Of a stretch of 64,000 nucleotides of DNA, positions 52,991 through 62,503 are shown piece after piece. Position 1 is the first letter of the stretch. Every line of letters begins with the position of its first letter. The stretch is from positions 1 through 64,000 of the forward strand of contig JAJEDI010000047.1 of NCBI GenBank assembly GCA_022821585.1, given 5' to 3'. The notes under the pieces were generated by a model. It was not told where the DNA came from. It made no database searches and worked only from the letters and a program-made list of their open reading frames with translations. This stretch comes from Caldilineaceae bacterium. GTDB taxonomy: Bacteria > Chloroflexota > Anaerolineae > Caldilineales > Caldilineaceae. The position numbers and the translations under genes are program-made.

Positions 52991-54295
52991 TCAGACCGCC
53001 GGCCGGGTGCGCCAGACCCGCAATTGCTTTCTGCCGAGGATGAGCCACCAGAGTGTAACTGTCTCGGAGGTGAAGCCGGCAAGCAGCGCAGCCACCCCGA
53101 GGGTCGCGCCTTGTACTCCCAACAGCGGCAGGACCAGCAAGGCAATGAGAATAGCGCCGGTACGCATCGGCGCGCCAACTGCCATAGGTCGAGTGTCGCG
53201 CTCCATAAAGGCGATGCTATGAAAGTGGGCGCGGTGAACGACTACGAACGGGAAAAACGTATAGATCTGGAGGGGCACTCGACTGAGCTCAGCCAAGGCG
53301 GGCGTTATTCCGATGACCTGCACCAGAAGGATGGTTCGCAGAGGTGTCCAGAAGAGCAGCAGGCAAATGGCGGAGGCAGCAAGTCCACACCAGTAGGCGT
53401 AGCGAAGAAAGGGACGGTAGGACTGCAGCTCGGCGTAGAATGGGGGCACGAGCGCGCGCAGTTCATTCAGCCAGCGGTAGGTCCACTGGCCGAGCGTATA
53501 AGCCACGGTCAGCGCCGCCATCGCTTCTGCGCCGTAAGCGCCCCGCACAACGAACAGATTGATGAGCGGGCGGCTGGATTCCTGCATGAAATTCATGAGC
53601 GCAATCGGCCAGGTAAAGCGGAAGAAGGCAACATAAGTGATCGGGGGGCGATCGAGCGCGTCCGGGAGGCCGCCGAAGAAGCGCCAAAGATAGTAGACGA
53701 TAGTGATTGACTCGGTGAGTGTTGACGCGTAGAGAACGAAGATCGGCAGCCAGATGGGCCGGGCTCGGATCGCGTCGACCTGAAGAAGAGCAACGACAGC
53801 CGCGAGTCCTGCGGCAACGCTCAGGGCGGTGGCTATGCTGACTTTCCCGGTTTGCTTGCCGCGGGTCAGGACGCCTATGCCCAGTTGTGTTATACCCCGC
53901 AGCAGGGGCATCGGCAGCAGCGACAGCATCATGACGCGTACTCGTTCGCTAGTCTCCGCGTCGACAGCGTGCAAGCCTTCGAGCAGATGGCGGCTGATGG
54001 GCGTGCCGCCGAGAACCCACTGCACAGCCACCATGATCAGCGCCAAACCACTTACATAAGTCAAGCCACGCCAGAAGTCCCGCTTGTCCTCCACCAATAC
54101 CAACCCGGCATAGCGAAGTTGCGCCAATGGGCTGGACAGTGACGTAACCAGCCCACTGGCCAGTCCAAAGGCAGCTAGTACTCGGATGGCGTCGGGCATA
54201 CGCGCCATCCCCGCGTTGATACTCTGCGCGCCGAATTCAAAAATGAGGATCGTCAGTACCAGGGGCAGCAGGAATCGAGTAAAGCGCAGGTACAT
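52991..54295 (-). CDS. MATE/MOP flippase-like membrane protein
   Basis: A 434-residue polytopic protein with about 12 hydrophobic segments and no large soluble domain. The pattern of paired helices, FTRFLLPLVLTILIFEFGAQ at the start and FRFTWPIALMNFMQESSRPL opening the second half, suggests two six-helix bundles as in the MATE/MOP flippase superfamily. I cannot assign a substrate. The tail ends in a basic cytoplasmic stretch (LGRKQLRVWRTRPAV). No operon partners. Confidence 0.65.
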   Translation of the reverse strand: MYLRFTRFLLPLVLTILIFEFGAQSINAGMARMPDAIRVLAAFGLASGLVTSLSSPLAQLRYAGLVLVEDKRDFWRGLTYVSGLALIMVAVQWVLGGTPISRHLLEGLHAVDAETSERVRVMMLSLLPMPLLRGITQLGIGVLTRGKQTGKVSIATALSVAAGLAAVVALLQVDAIRARPIWLPIFVLYASTLTESITIVYYLWRFFGGLPDALDRPPITYVAFFRFTWPIALMNFMQESSRPLINLFVVRGAYGAEAMAALTVAYTLGQWTYRWLNELRALVPPFYAELQSYRPFLRYAYWCGLAASAICLLLFWTPLRTILLVQVIGITPALAELSRVPLQIYTFFPFVVVHRAHFHSIAFMERDTRPMAVGAPMRTGAILIALLVLPLLGVQGATLGVAALLAGFTSETVTLWWLILGRKQLRVWRTRPAV

Positions 54296-55398
54296 GTAGT
54301 GATGGTCAAACGGTGTATTGGGCGTAGAGGTTGACTTAAGGACCGTTCCGCCGCAGCTCGTCCTAAGCTCGTCCTACGAGTGTGACATGGCAAGGGCAGC
54401 CGCAGCCACAGAGATTATCACACAGGGCCAGAGTGCGCGCAATGGAAATGGTAGGGAAGGGACGGTGCGATTAGGCGCTGACCTTTGCGGCCTTCGAATT
54501 GATTGCACAGAATCTAAAGAGTCTGGCTTGAGGAGTGAAGATATTCAGACGTTTTGCACGGTTTGATCAGGACTGCCAGTTTTCCTGTGGGGCAGGCGAT
54601 TCTGTGCCGTATGCCCCCCAACCTACTGCGTATCCAGAAAAGAGCACAAATCGGCTTCGCGGCAAAACGCAAACGAGACGGCTTTAAAGACGTCCATCTC
54701 CAGAAAAGTCTCTCAGAATCGGATGCCTATGCCCTGCTTATTCAGGTAGGGGTCCCCGAATAGGCGCCGTTCATATGCTATAATTGTCTCCGAATTCAGA
54801 AGCGCCTGCTTTGACCCTTTGGAGCCGTAGCTCTCACAAAAAGAAAGTCTGAAGCCGAATGAGGGCCGTTGTAACTCTGTGAATTGCTCATACTTCATCT
54901 ACCGACTCCCATCATAGACGGCGAGGAAACGTCTGCAAACTCAAGAACGCAATGGCCGATAAAAAAGGAAACACTCCGTCAAAGTACGACTTAATCCGTC
55001 ATAATCCGTCGGAATCCGCCCCAACCCAGGGCAGTTGCAACGAATTGGGACCGACCTTGTGAGGCTGCCAGAAACAGCTGAGAGAGTCGGCTGCGAAGGC
55101 AGGACAAAAGTCCAAAAAAAGAAGGAGGCGCCCTGCCTTGGATCGACTTAGACCGACCTAACCCAGAGGATAATTGCATCGAATTGGGACATAGCCTCGT
55201 CAGGCTGCATGAATCGGGTAAGTACCCCTTGTTGTCGCCCGGCGTGGGCGATTCTGGCGTCCGAACTTAGATACGTTTGCCCTGGCCCCTTCGACCAGAT
55301 GCATTGACAACCGCCTATGCCTATGCAACAATCAGAATGAAATTCCAGGCGTCGCAGGCATCCATGGCCTCGGTCTCCTCTCCTATCACTTTGGAACG
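54296..55398. other. 1.1-kb gap without a supportable gene
   Basis: Several short open frames occur (for example 54554-54763 plus, 54713-54898 minus), but none has a ribosome binding site or family resemblance. Two direct 11-bp copies of AGCTCGTCCTA lie at about 54356-54378. A TATAAT-like element is near 54778. The right part (54985-55212) carries the imperfect direct repeats listed separately. Confidence 0.4.
54985..55212. repeat. Two imperfect direct repeats of about 65 nt
   Basis: Unit 1 ends at 55072 and unit 2 spans about 55145-55212. They share GACTTA, then AACCCAG, TTGCA-[A/T]CGAATTGGGAC, a short variable piece, and GT-[G/C]-AGGCTGC followed two bases later by GAA. I estimate roughly three quarters identity by eye. 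Unit 1 has extra short tandem copies of an AATCCG(T/C)C element before the shared part. No coding sense is apparent on either strand. Confidence 0.55.
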
Positions 55399-56988
55399 AT
55401 GATGGGCGTCAAGACACCAGATTGGGTTAAGCACGCAGTTTTCTATCAGATCTTCCCGGACCGGTTCAGTCGCAGCCGCCGTTTGCATCACGCTCCCGGA
55501 ATTCTGTTCAAACCCTGGGGTGCGCCGCCATCGGAACAGGGTTTTCAGGGCGGCGATCTCCTGGGAATTGTTGACCGTCTGGACTATCTGGAGGACTTGG
55601 GTGTCAATGCCCTCTACCTGAACCCAATCTTCAGCTCGGCCTCGAATCACCGTTACCATACTTTCGACTACATGACGATAGACCCGCTGTTGGGAGGGGA
55701 TGCCGCGTTTCGCGAGTTGCTGGACCGGGCGCACGAACGGGACATGCGCGTCGTAATAGACGGCGTCTTCAACCACTGCGGACGCGGCTTCTGGCCGTTC
55801 CACCACATCCTGGAAGCCGGCAAAAGATCGCCTTATTTTGATTGGTTCCGCGTCAAGGGCTGGCCGTTGCGCCCCTATCACAGTAACGAGCAACAGCCCC
55901 ACAACTACGCGGCCTGGTGGAATCTGCCCGCCCTTCCCAAGCTGAATACCGCCAATCCCGGTATGAGACGCTATTTGCTCGATGTTGCTCGACACTGGAT
56001 CGAGTTCGGGGCAGACGGTTGGCGGATGGACGTACCGGAGGAAATCGACGATCCGCCATTCTGGCAGGAGTTCCGCCGTGTGGTGAAGAAGACCAATTCC
56101 GACGCCTACACAGTAGGTGAGATCTGGCATGAGGCCGAGGAGTGGCTGCAGGGAGACCGCTTTGACGCGGTGATGAACTATGTCCTGAGCCGCGCAGCCT
56201 ACGGCTATTTCGGTGCGGAGACGGTGCCTCGGGACTACCGGCCCGGCGGCTACGCGATCGAGAGGCTGGATACGCTGACGTTCGCAGCCGCCATCGAGCG
56301 GATGCTGGAACGCTATGACTGGCAGGTCGTGACCGCACAGTTCAACCTGTTGAACAGCCACGATACGGCGCGCAATTTGTGGGCTCTGGATGGAGATGCC
56401 AGCGGCGTGCGCCTATGCCTGCTGCTGCAGATGACGCTTCCCGGCGCGCCTTGCATCTATTACGGCGAAGAGATAGGCATGAACGGAGGCCCAGACCCGG
56501 GCTGCCGCGGAGCATTCCCTTGGGACGAGAAACAGAGCTGGGATCGTGAAATGCTCGACTTCTACCGGCAGGCGATCGCTTTGCGGCATAGCCATCCTGC
56601 CCTGCGAACGGGCGCGTACAGGACGCTGGTCGCCGCCGGAGACATCTTCGGATTCAGCCGCTCGATCAGCGGCAGCACTCGCGCCCCCGGCAAGGCAGCT
56701 GATGATGAGTGCCCGGACAGAGACAGACTGCTCGTCCTGTTCAACCGGTCGAAGTCCGAGGCGCGGTTGGCAGTACCTCTTGGCGGCGAGGGCAGGGAGG
56801 GGGAAACCGACGCTGCCCTGTCCCTACCAACATTCCGGGTGGTCTGGCCGCCAACAGCCTCCGGCCAGACCTATTGCGCTCGCAACGGTACCCTTTGGGA
56901 CCTCACGGTTCCGGCCAGAGAAGCCCTGATCCTTGAAGGTGCGTCCTCAACTACTGTTTCGGAGGAGGGGTACAGTGGAAACGGTTAA
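55399..56988 (+). CDS. Alpha-amylase family glycosidase (GH13, neopullulanase/maltogenic type)
   Basis: A 529-residue GH13 enzyme without a signal peptide, hence probably cytoplasmic. AVFYQIFPDRFSRS is the usual start of this subgroup. The four conserved regions are DGVFNHCG, GWRMDVPEE (nucleophile D211), VGEIWHEA (acid/base E241) and LLNSHDTAR (D322). GAPCIYYGEEIGMNGGPDPG follows. It would hydrolyse alpha-1,4 or alpha-1,6 glucans such as maltodextrin. The C-terminal beta domain has an insert (residues about 425-440). It ends 14 nt inside the lipid-kinase gene start. Confidence 0.9.
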   Translation: MMGVKTPDWVKHAVFYQIFPDRFSRSRRLHHAPGILFKPWGAPPSEQGFQGGDLLGIVDRLDYLEDLGVNALYLNPIFSSASNHRYHTFDYMTIDPLLGGDAAFRELLDRAHERDMRVVIDGVFNHCGRGFWPFHHILEAGKRSPYFDWFRVKGWPLRPYHSNEQQPHNYAAWWNLPALPKLNTANPGMRRYLLDVARHWIEFGADGWRMDVPEEIDDPPFWQEFRRVVKKTNSDAYTVGEIWHEAEEWLQGDRFDAVMNYVLSRAAYGYFGAETVPRDYRPGGYAIERLDTLTFAAAIERMLERYDWQVVTAQFNLLNSHDTARNLWALDGDASGVRLCLLLQMTLPGAPCIYYGEEIGMNGGPDPGCRGAFPWDEKQSWDREMLDFYRQAIALRHSHPALRTGAYRTLVAAGDIFGFSRSISGSTRAPGKAADDECPDRDRLLVLFNRSKSEARLAVPLGGEGREGETDAALSLPTFRVVWPPTASGQTYCARNGTLWDLTVPAREALILEGASSTTVSEEGYSGNG

Positions 56989-57910
56989 GGTCATTCTCAA
57001 CCCTTACGCAGGGCGGGGACGCGGCGGAAAGGTGTCCGGCGACATCGAGGCCGCGTTTCGCCGCGGCAACGTCCCATTCGAGATGGCGGAAACTTCTGCT
57101 CCGGGTGAGGCTGTCTCTTTGGCACGCAGCGCGCGGTTGGAAGGTTACGCGATCGTGGCTGCCGCAGGCGGTGATGGAACCGTTCACGAGGTAGTAAACG
57201 GGCTGGCAGAGGCGACGCCTGAAGATGAGGCAGTGCAAGGGTTGGCAGTCTTGCAGGCGGGCAGCGGCAACGACTTTGCCGACATGGCAGGGGTGCCTTG
57301 GGAGCTCGACGCAGCTGTTCGTGCCATCCGCGAGGGCAATACGCGCGACATCGACTTGGGCTTGGTCGAAGCCTTCGACGGACGCAACACCTTACGGCGC
57401 TACTTCGACAACAATCTGGGAATGGGCTTTGAGGCGCAGGTGACGGTCGAAAGCCGAAAAATAAAGTGGCTGCGTGGGTTCGCAATCTATCTGTGGGCTG
57501 CACTGCGAGCGTTGCGGTCGTACGACCAGCCCCACTTTGAGGTCAGCTGGATCGACGGCGAAGGCAACAGTTGCAGCGCTTCCAAAGAGATGTTGCTGGT
57601 CAGCATCGGCAACTCGCGAAGGACGGGCGGCGCCTTTTATCTGACGCCGGATGCAGAAATGGATGACGGTCTGCTCGACATGGCTTTTGCTGACGCGCTG
57701 TCGCAGTTGGCGATTCTGAACCTTCTTCCTAGAGCGATGACCAGGACTGGACTGTATGGCCAGAAGACGGTGACCTTTAGTCGACTGCGGTCCGCCAGTA
57801 TCGCGGTGCGACATCCCGTTCCGGTGCATACGGACGGCGAGATCCTGTCGAGTGAAGTCGAAAGACTGACCGTCGAATTACAACCTGGCCGCCTGCAAGT
57901 AATCGTGTAA
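56975..57910 (+). CDS. Diacylglycerol kinase family lipid kinase
   Basis: About 311 residues with the DAGK catalytic domain: ILNPYAGRGRGGK at the start, then VAAAGGDGTVHEVVNGL and LQAGSGNDFADM, all diagnostic of the DgkB/YegS-type ATP-binding fold. NNLGMGFEAQVTVES and HTDGEILSSEVE close the domain. It phosphorylates a membrane lipid such as diacylglycerol or undecaprenol-like substrates. The GTG at 56975 has GGAGGAGGGG immediately upstream and is preferred to the ATG at 56933. It overlaps the GH13 gene by 14 nt. Confidence 0.88.
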   Translation: METVKVILNPYAGRGRGGKVSGDIEAAFRRGNVPFEMAETSAPGEAVSLARSARLEGYAIVAAAGGDGTVHEVVNGLAEATPEDEAVQGLAVLQAGSGNDFADMAGVPWELDAAVRAIREGNTRDIDLGLVEAFDGRNTLRRYFDNNLGMGFEAQVTVESRKIKWLRGFAIYLWAALRALRSYDQPHFEVSWIDGEGNSCSASKEMLLVSIGNSRRTGGAFYLTPDAEMDDGLLDMAFADALSQLAILNLLPRAMTRTGLYGQKTVTFSRLRSASIAVRHPVPVHTDGEILSSEVERLTVELQPGRLQVIV

Positions 57911-58061
57911 TATTCGCTGCGGGCACTCGTTCTGGTATAATCCTCCATACAGACTAACCTGATACCCCACTTCCTTGTGGTTACTTCCCGAAATCCGATC
58001 GGTTCCTGTGATCTGAGGGCGGTTCGGTCCTGCCAGTAGCACGAAGGAGTACAGGTAGACC

Positions 58062-59015
58062 TTGACAACATCAGAGAAGTTCGGCGCGGCTGCAGCAGAA
58101 ATGGAAAGTATGCGCACGCCAGAAGATGTGCCAGGCGCAAACGCCGAACATGAGTTGGTTCCGAAGACCATTTCGGCGACGTCCAGCAGCGCGTTGCTGG
58201 ATGCCCGATTCTGGCCGGAACTCTCTCCTTGGCGGGTCTCTGCCGCCTGGTCGCTGGCAGCGGCGGCATTGGCCGCTGGAATCGGTGACGTAGGCCGCAC
58301 GGCATCCCCGCAAACGCTGGTACTTCTCTTCCTGCTGGTCGATCCCCTGTGGGGTAACATATGGGGCGGGCTTGCTACGCCTGAGGCATTGCCCCGAATA
58401 AGGTTCACAGTGGCGCAGAGGCGCCCGGGGCTGCCTTATTTGGCCTTAGGGTCGCCTGCTGCCCGAGTTCTGGGGGTGCACGGTCCCGGCGTCCTCTCGA
58501 TTCTGGCGCGGGCTTGGCTCCCCGGCGTAGCAGTAGCTCTAGTGGCCGCAAATGCAATCGGCATGTCAGCAGTTTGGGCGACACTCACAGTACTTGGCCT
58601 CGCGGTGGGCGCCTGGCTTCGGCGCCACGTAGCGCTAGTTCCCGCTTGCGTACTTCACAGTCTCGCGGTCGTGGCTGTGCCCTGGATCCTGGGCCTGACG
58701 CTGTTCGGTGTCGATCCCTGGAGCGGACGTCACGGGACACTGATTTTGCTGTGGTCACTGCATGTTTGGGGCGCGAACAGTAGTTTGGAAAACCCTGGCA
58801 GGCTGAGTGGACTCGCGGGCATGGCGGCGGCTCAAGCTGGTATCGCCCTGTTGCTGATAGTCGGTCGGGCCCCCTTGTCTTTGGCAGTGTTGTGCATTTT
58901 ATGGTTGGCGACCTGGGTGGCGGTCTACCGCGGCCAGTCGCTTGTCAACGTCCAGGCATCCTGGACGGCGGCTTTGCTTGTCAGTGCGGCAGCACTGTCG
59001 CAGCCCGTTACTTGA
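58062..59015 (+). CDS. Hypothetical polytopic membrane protein
   Basis: A 317-residue protein with a 50-residue polar N-terminus and about eight hydrophobic segments (AAWSLAAAALAAGIG, TLVLLFLLVDPLWGNIWGG, and others to the end). The loop VDPLWGNIWGG after the second helix recalls polar loops of prenyltransferase-like membrane proteins, but I cannot assign a family. The proposed TTG start is 13 nt after AAGGAG, so the true start could differ. It precedes argF by about 140 nt. Confidence 0.6.
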   Translation: MTTSEKFGAAAAEMESMRTPEDVPGANAEHELVPKTISATSSSALLDARFWPELSPWRVSAAWSLAAAALAAGIGDVGRTASPQTLVLLFLLVDPLWGNIWGGLATPEALPRIRFTVAQRRPGLPYLALGSPAARVLGVHGPGVLSILARAWLPGVAVALVAANAIGMSAVWATLTVLGLAVGAWLRRHVALVPACVLHSLAVVAVPWILGLTLFGVDPWSGRHGTLILLWSLHVWGANSSLENPGRLSGLAGMAAAQAGIALLLIVGRAPLSLAVLCILWLATWVAVYRGQSLVNVQASWTAALLVSAAALSQPVT

Positions 59016-59156
59016 CAGAGGAACTGGTCTTCCAGACTCGTGCTGCAAAGAGTCGCCAAGATTGGAACTTCCCGTTTGAATAGTTCGTCTTATTTCACGG
59101 ACACATCCACCCTTGCCCAGGAGACTGGTCTCCAAGAATCTTAGCAGGAGAAGATT

Positions 59157-60092
59157 GTGAGCGTTACGCCACTCAACCACTTTATCGGCATAGATACTCT
59201 TACGAGTGAGCAGTTCTGGGGTCTTCTCAAGCTGGCAAGACAGCTGAAAGATGAGTTGACGGAGTGCGGACGCAATAGCCCAATTCTGACAGGAAAGTCC
59301 CTGGCGATGCTCTTTGAGAAGCCGTCATTGCGCACTCGTGTCAGCTTTGAAATGGGTATGCAACATTTAGGAGGCTATGCGTTCTATCTCAGCCCGGCGG
59401 AGGTCGGCCTGGGTACGCGTGAAACCCCGGCAGATGTGATCCGGGTATTGGGCGGCTACGTGGACGGCGTGATGGCGCGCGTTTTTGCGCACCGCTATAT
59501 TGAGGAGATGGTTGAGTGGGGGAGTGTTCCCATTATCAACGGTTTGAGCGACTTCAGCCATCCGTGTCAGGCATTGGCCGATGTGTTTACAATCTGGGAA
59601 CAGCTCGGCACGGTAGAAGACAGGACGCTCGTATATGTGGGTGACGGCGCCAACAATGTTGCGACCAGCCTGCTTATGGCCGCAGGCAAAGTCGGCCTCA
59701 ACGTGCGCGTGGTGGCGCCGCAAGGTTATGTTCCGTCCGGAAGTGTGCTGGACGCGGCGGAGGCGGAGGTCGAAGTTACAGACGATTTGGACGGCGTAAG
59801 AGGAGCGGATGTACTGTATACGGATGTCTGGGTCAGTATGGGAGATGAGGAAGAGCGGGAAGAGAGAATGGCTGTCTTACCGCCTTACCAGATTAACACG
59901 GAGTTGGTAGAACGGTCGGAAAACGAGGAGGTGCTGGTCATGCACTGCCTACCCGCCCACCGCGGCGAAGAGATTTCCGACGCCGTGGCCGACGGTGACC
60001 GCAGCCGCGTCTTTCCGCAGGCCCACAACCGGCTTCACGCGCAGAAAGCAGTCCTGGCGCACTTGCTCGGAGGTGTGAGGTTGCCCTCGTAA
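59157..60092 (+). CDS. argF: Ornithine carbamoyltransferase
   Basis: A 311-residue OTCase catalysing ornithine + carbamoyl phosphate to citrulline in arginine synthesis. The carbamoyl-phosphate loop is [11 protein letters not shown] (56-66, the S-x-R-T-R site). [11 protein letters not shown] follows, and the ornithine/C-terminal motif [10 protein letters not shown] starts at residue 263. The GTG at 59157 has AGGAGAAG just upstream. Length and order are normal. No other arg genes are in the window. Confidence 0.95.
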   Translation: MSVTPLNHFIGIDTLTSEQFWGLLKLARQLKDELTECGRNSPILTGKSLAMLFEKPSLRTRVSFEMGMQHLGGYAFYLSPAEVGLGTRETPADVIRVLGGYVDGVMARVFAHRYIEEMVEWGSVPIINGLSDFSHPCQALADVFTIWEQLGTVEDRTLVYVGDGANNVATSLLMAAGKVGLNVRVVAPQGYVPSGSVLDAAEAEVEVTDDLDGVRGADVLYTDVWVSMGDEEEREERMAVLPPYQINTELVERSENEEVLVMHCLPAHRGEEISDAVADGDRSRVFPQAHNRLHAQKAVLAHLLGGVRLPS

Positions 60093-60270
60093 GAGAGGGC
60101 CATCGAGAAATTGCGAGCGCAATTGGCAATTCAATCTGCAGAAGGAGTTCTTGGAGACTTCTTGTCCTTTGAGTTTGATTTGGATCTATGATTTGGGGAA
60201 GCGGCAACCGGACTGAACCGGCGGCGGAGACGGTACCGATGGGGACTACTCCTGAGTAGGGGAAGTTAAC

Positions 60271-61092
60271 GTGACTGACCTCATAGCAATTCTCAGTCGC
60301 CTAACCGACTGGCAAAACATAGTAGATCTTTTCCTGCTCATGCTGATCTTCTACGCCTTGTTGCATTTGCTGCGTGGAACGCAGGCCGCGCAGCTTGTAC
60401 TTGGAATTCTGATTATTGGCATTTTGGTCTTTGTGCTTGTCCGGACAGTCGAGTTGACAGCTTTCAGCTGGCTGTTACGCAACAGTTCCCTGGTCGTGTT
60501 TGTATCGATTCCCGTAATCTTTCAGCCGGAGATTCGCCGCGTCCTTGAACAGGTAGGTCGAAGGACGCCGATCTTCTTGCGCCGCACCACTGTTGGTGCC
60601 GAACCACTGATCAATGAGATCGTCAGGGCGTGCGAGCAGTTGTCGGCGCGGCGCCACGGCACTTTGCTGGTGCTGGAAGGAAGCGGCGGCTTGATGGAGT
60701 ATATCGACCGCGGGGTCAAAATCGACGGCGAGTTGACTGATGAGCTCTTGCTGACGATATTTTTCCCGGGAACAGCATTGCACGACGGGGCGGTGATCGT
60801 CCAGAACGACAAGGTGGCAGCAGCGTCATGTATTTTGCCCCTCACAAACCGCAATATTGCTGACCACCAGTTGGGTACGCGACACCGGGCCGCAATCGGG
60901 ATAACGGAATTGACGGATGCCATGAGTGTGGTCGTTTCCGAAGAGACGGGGGCGATTTCGATAGCGACGGGCGGCCACATGGCACGGCGTTTGGAAGCAA
61001 ACGAGTTGCGGCGCAGGCTGACCGAGTTCTATGATCCACGGCCAATAATGGGTAATGCCGCTTCCGGAGATTTCATTGATGAGGATAGATGA
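60271..61092 (+). CDS. cdaA: Diadenylate cyclase CdaA
   Basis: A 273-residue membrane-bound c-di-AMP synthase. Three N-terminal helices (residues about 15-85, LLMLIFYALLHLLRG, LVLGILIIGILVFVLV) anchor a DisA_N cyclase domain with D172-G-A in LHDGAVIV and R204-H-R in GTRHRAAIG. It makes c-di-AMP from two ATP, controlling osmolyte and cell-wall homeostasis. GTG start after GTAGGGGAAG. It overlaps the YbbR-domain regulator gene by 14 nt, the classic cdaA-cdaR arrangement. Confidence 0.94.
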   Translation: MTDLIAILSRLTDWQNIVDLFLLMLIFYALLHLLRGTQAAQLVLGILIIGILVFVLVRTVELTAFSWLLRNSSLVVFVSIPVIFQPEIRRVLEQVGRRTPIFLRRTTVGAEPLINEIVRACEQLSARRHGTLLVLEGSGGLMEYIDRGVKIDGELTDELLLTIFFPGTALHDGAVIVQNDKVAAASCILPLTNRNIADHQLGTRHRAAIGITELTDAMSVVVSEETGAISIATGGHMARRLEANELRRRLTEFYDPRPIMGNAASGDFIDEDR

Positions 61093-62497
61093 AATCCGGC
61101 GATACGGTCGCTCCATGAAACCGACAACGACACTGCTTCTGTCGGTTCTGCTGGCGTTTGTCGTTTGGTTTATCGCGATCGATCAAGAAAACCCGATGAT
61201 TCGGCAGGAGTTTGACCAGCCGATTCTGATCGAACTAAGAAATATGGGGCCAGGCCTGCAGAGCGTGCAGGACCTGACGAATCGCACGGCGGTGCTGACG
61301 CTCCGAGCTCCCCAGCGCACGCTGGACGCGCTCCAGGTGGACGATTTTAGCGCGGTCATAGACTTGGCCAATCTGTCAGCGGGCAGCTACGAGGTGGAGG
61401 TAGAGGTCACGGCACTGAATCCCGACGTGGAAGTCATCGCCCTTGAACCACGGCAACTGCGGGTACAGTTGGAGCCGGTGATTTCCCGTTTTGTACCAGT
61501 GGAAGTCGAGGTAATGGACAGCCCGGCTATCGGGTACGACTGGCAGGAGCCGCTATCGGAGCCATTGGAAGTCGAGATATCCGGCCCGCGGACGCTTGTC
61601 ACGCAGGTGCGGTCAGTGATTGCCACAGTCTTTCTGCGCAATGCCAAGAGCCAGGTAGAGCAAGTTCGACCCCTTATCGCCCGCAACGCGCAGAATCTGG
61701 AGGTAGGAAGGGTTAACATCGAACCGGGTACGGCCCGGATCGTAGTGCCTGTTGTGCAGCCTCCGGGACGCAAAGAGGTTGTCGTGCGCGCGGATGTGAA
61801 GGGCCTGCCTTCGCCGAATTACCGCTTAACGGGAGTCAACGTCGAGCCGCAGACGGTTGTTCTGTTGGGTAGCCCGGGTGCGCTGCAGGAAGTTCCCGGA
61901 TTTGTGGAGACGACACCTCTTGACATAGAGGGCGCGACTGACGACGTACGGGAAAGCCTTCCCCTGATTCTGCCAGAGAATGTTTCGTCTCTACAGGTTA
62001 GTGTCCAGGTAACGGTCGGCGTTGCGCCGTTGGAAAGTAGCCTGACCGTAACTCGCCATCCAGTCGTTCAGGGTGCGGGCGACGACATGCGCATCACCGT
62101 TTCACTGGAAGAAGTCGAGGTGATCGTGAGCGGCCCGCTGCCGCGGTTGGAACTGCTGGGCCCTGAAGAGGTGCGTGTTCTCCTGGATTTGACGGGACTG
62201 TTGCCCGGCAGCCACTTGGTCGAACCTACGGTTGTGGTGCCCGAAGGAATCGTTGAAGAGGGCGTAATCCCTGAAGCGATCGAAGTGTTGATAGAGTCTT
62301 TGATTACGCCGACAGCCACGGCGACGCCTGAGCCAGTCGAGGCGCCGGGAACTCCGGTACCGGCTGAATCAACAATCGAGGCCGCGGCAGAGTTGACCGA
62401 GACGCCGTCGGCAGTTGAGACGGTGCAACCCTCGCCCGTGCCGGCGCCTGAGCAAACTGAGCCGTCACCGACGGAAACACCAGAAACGTCCAATTGA
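61079..62497 (+). CDS. cdaR: YbbR-domain protein, CdaA regulator (CdaR type)
   Basis: About 472 residues. One N-terminal membrane anchor (TTLLLSVLLAFVVWFIAI) is followed by about four YbbR-like beta repeats (for example LRAPQRTLDALQVDDFSAVI, EISGPRTLVTQVRSVIATVF and IVSGPLPRLELLGPEEVRVL). A Pro/Thr/Ala/Glu-rich tail follows (ITPTATATPEPVEAPG onward). CdaR binds and modulates CdaA. The ATG at 61079 overlaps cdaA and has GGAG 9 nt upstream; a later ATG at 61115 is possible. The tail is longer than in Firmicutes CdaR. Confidence 0.88.
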   Translation: MRIDEIRRYGRSMKPTTTLLLSVLLAFVVWFIAIDQENPMIRQEFDQPILIELRNMGPGLQSVQDLTNRTAVLTLRAPQRTLDALQVDDFSAVIDLANLSAGSYEVEVEVTALNPDVEVIALEPRQLRVQLEPVISRFVPVEVEVMDSPAIGYDWQEPLSEPLEVEISGPRTLVTQVRSVIATVFLRNAKSQVEQVRPLIARNAQNLEVGRVNIEPGTARIVVPVVQPPGRKEVVVRADVKGLPSPNYRLTGVNVEPQTVVLLGSPGALQEVPGFVETTPLDIEGATDDVRESLPLILPENVSSLQVSVQVTVGVAPLESSLTVTRHPVVQGAGDDMRITVSLEEVEVIVSGPLPRLELLGPEEVRVLLDLTGLLPGSHLVEPTVVVPEGIVEEGVIPEAIEVLIESLITPTATATPEPVEAPGTPVPAESTIEAAAELTETPSAVETVQPSPVPAPEQTEPSPTETPETSN

Positions 62498-62503
62498 ACT
62501 GGA

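Noticed and set aside
54554..54763. A 69-residue plus-strand frame in the 54.3-55.4 kb gap
   Set aside because: No ribosome binding site, no family resemblance, and unremarkable composition.
55321..56361. A 346-residue minus-strand open frame opposite the GH13 gene
   Set aside because: It is antisense to a protein with all four GH13 motifs, and its sequence has no family resemblance. Long antisense frames are common in GC-rich DNA.
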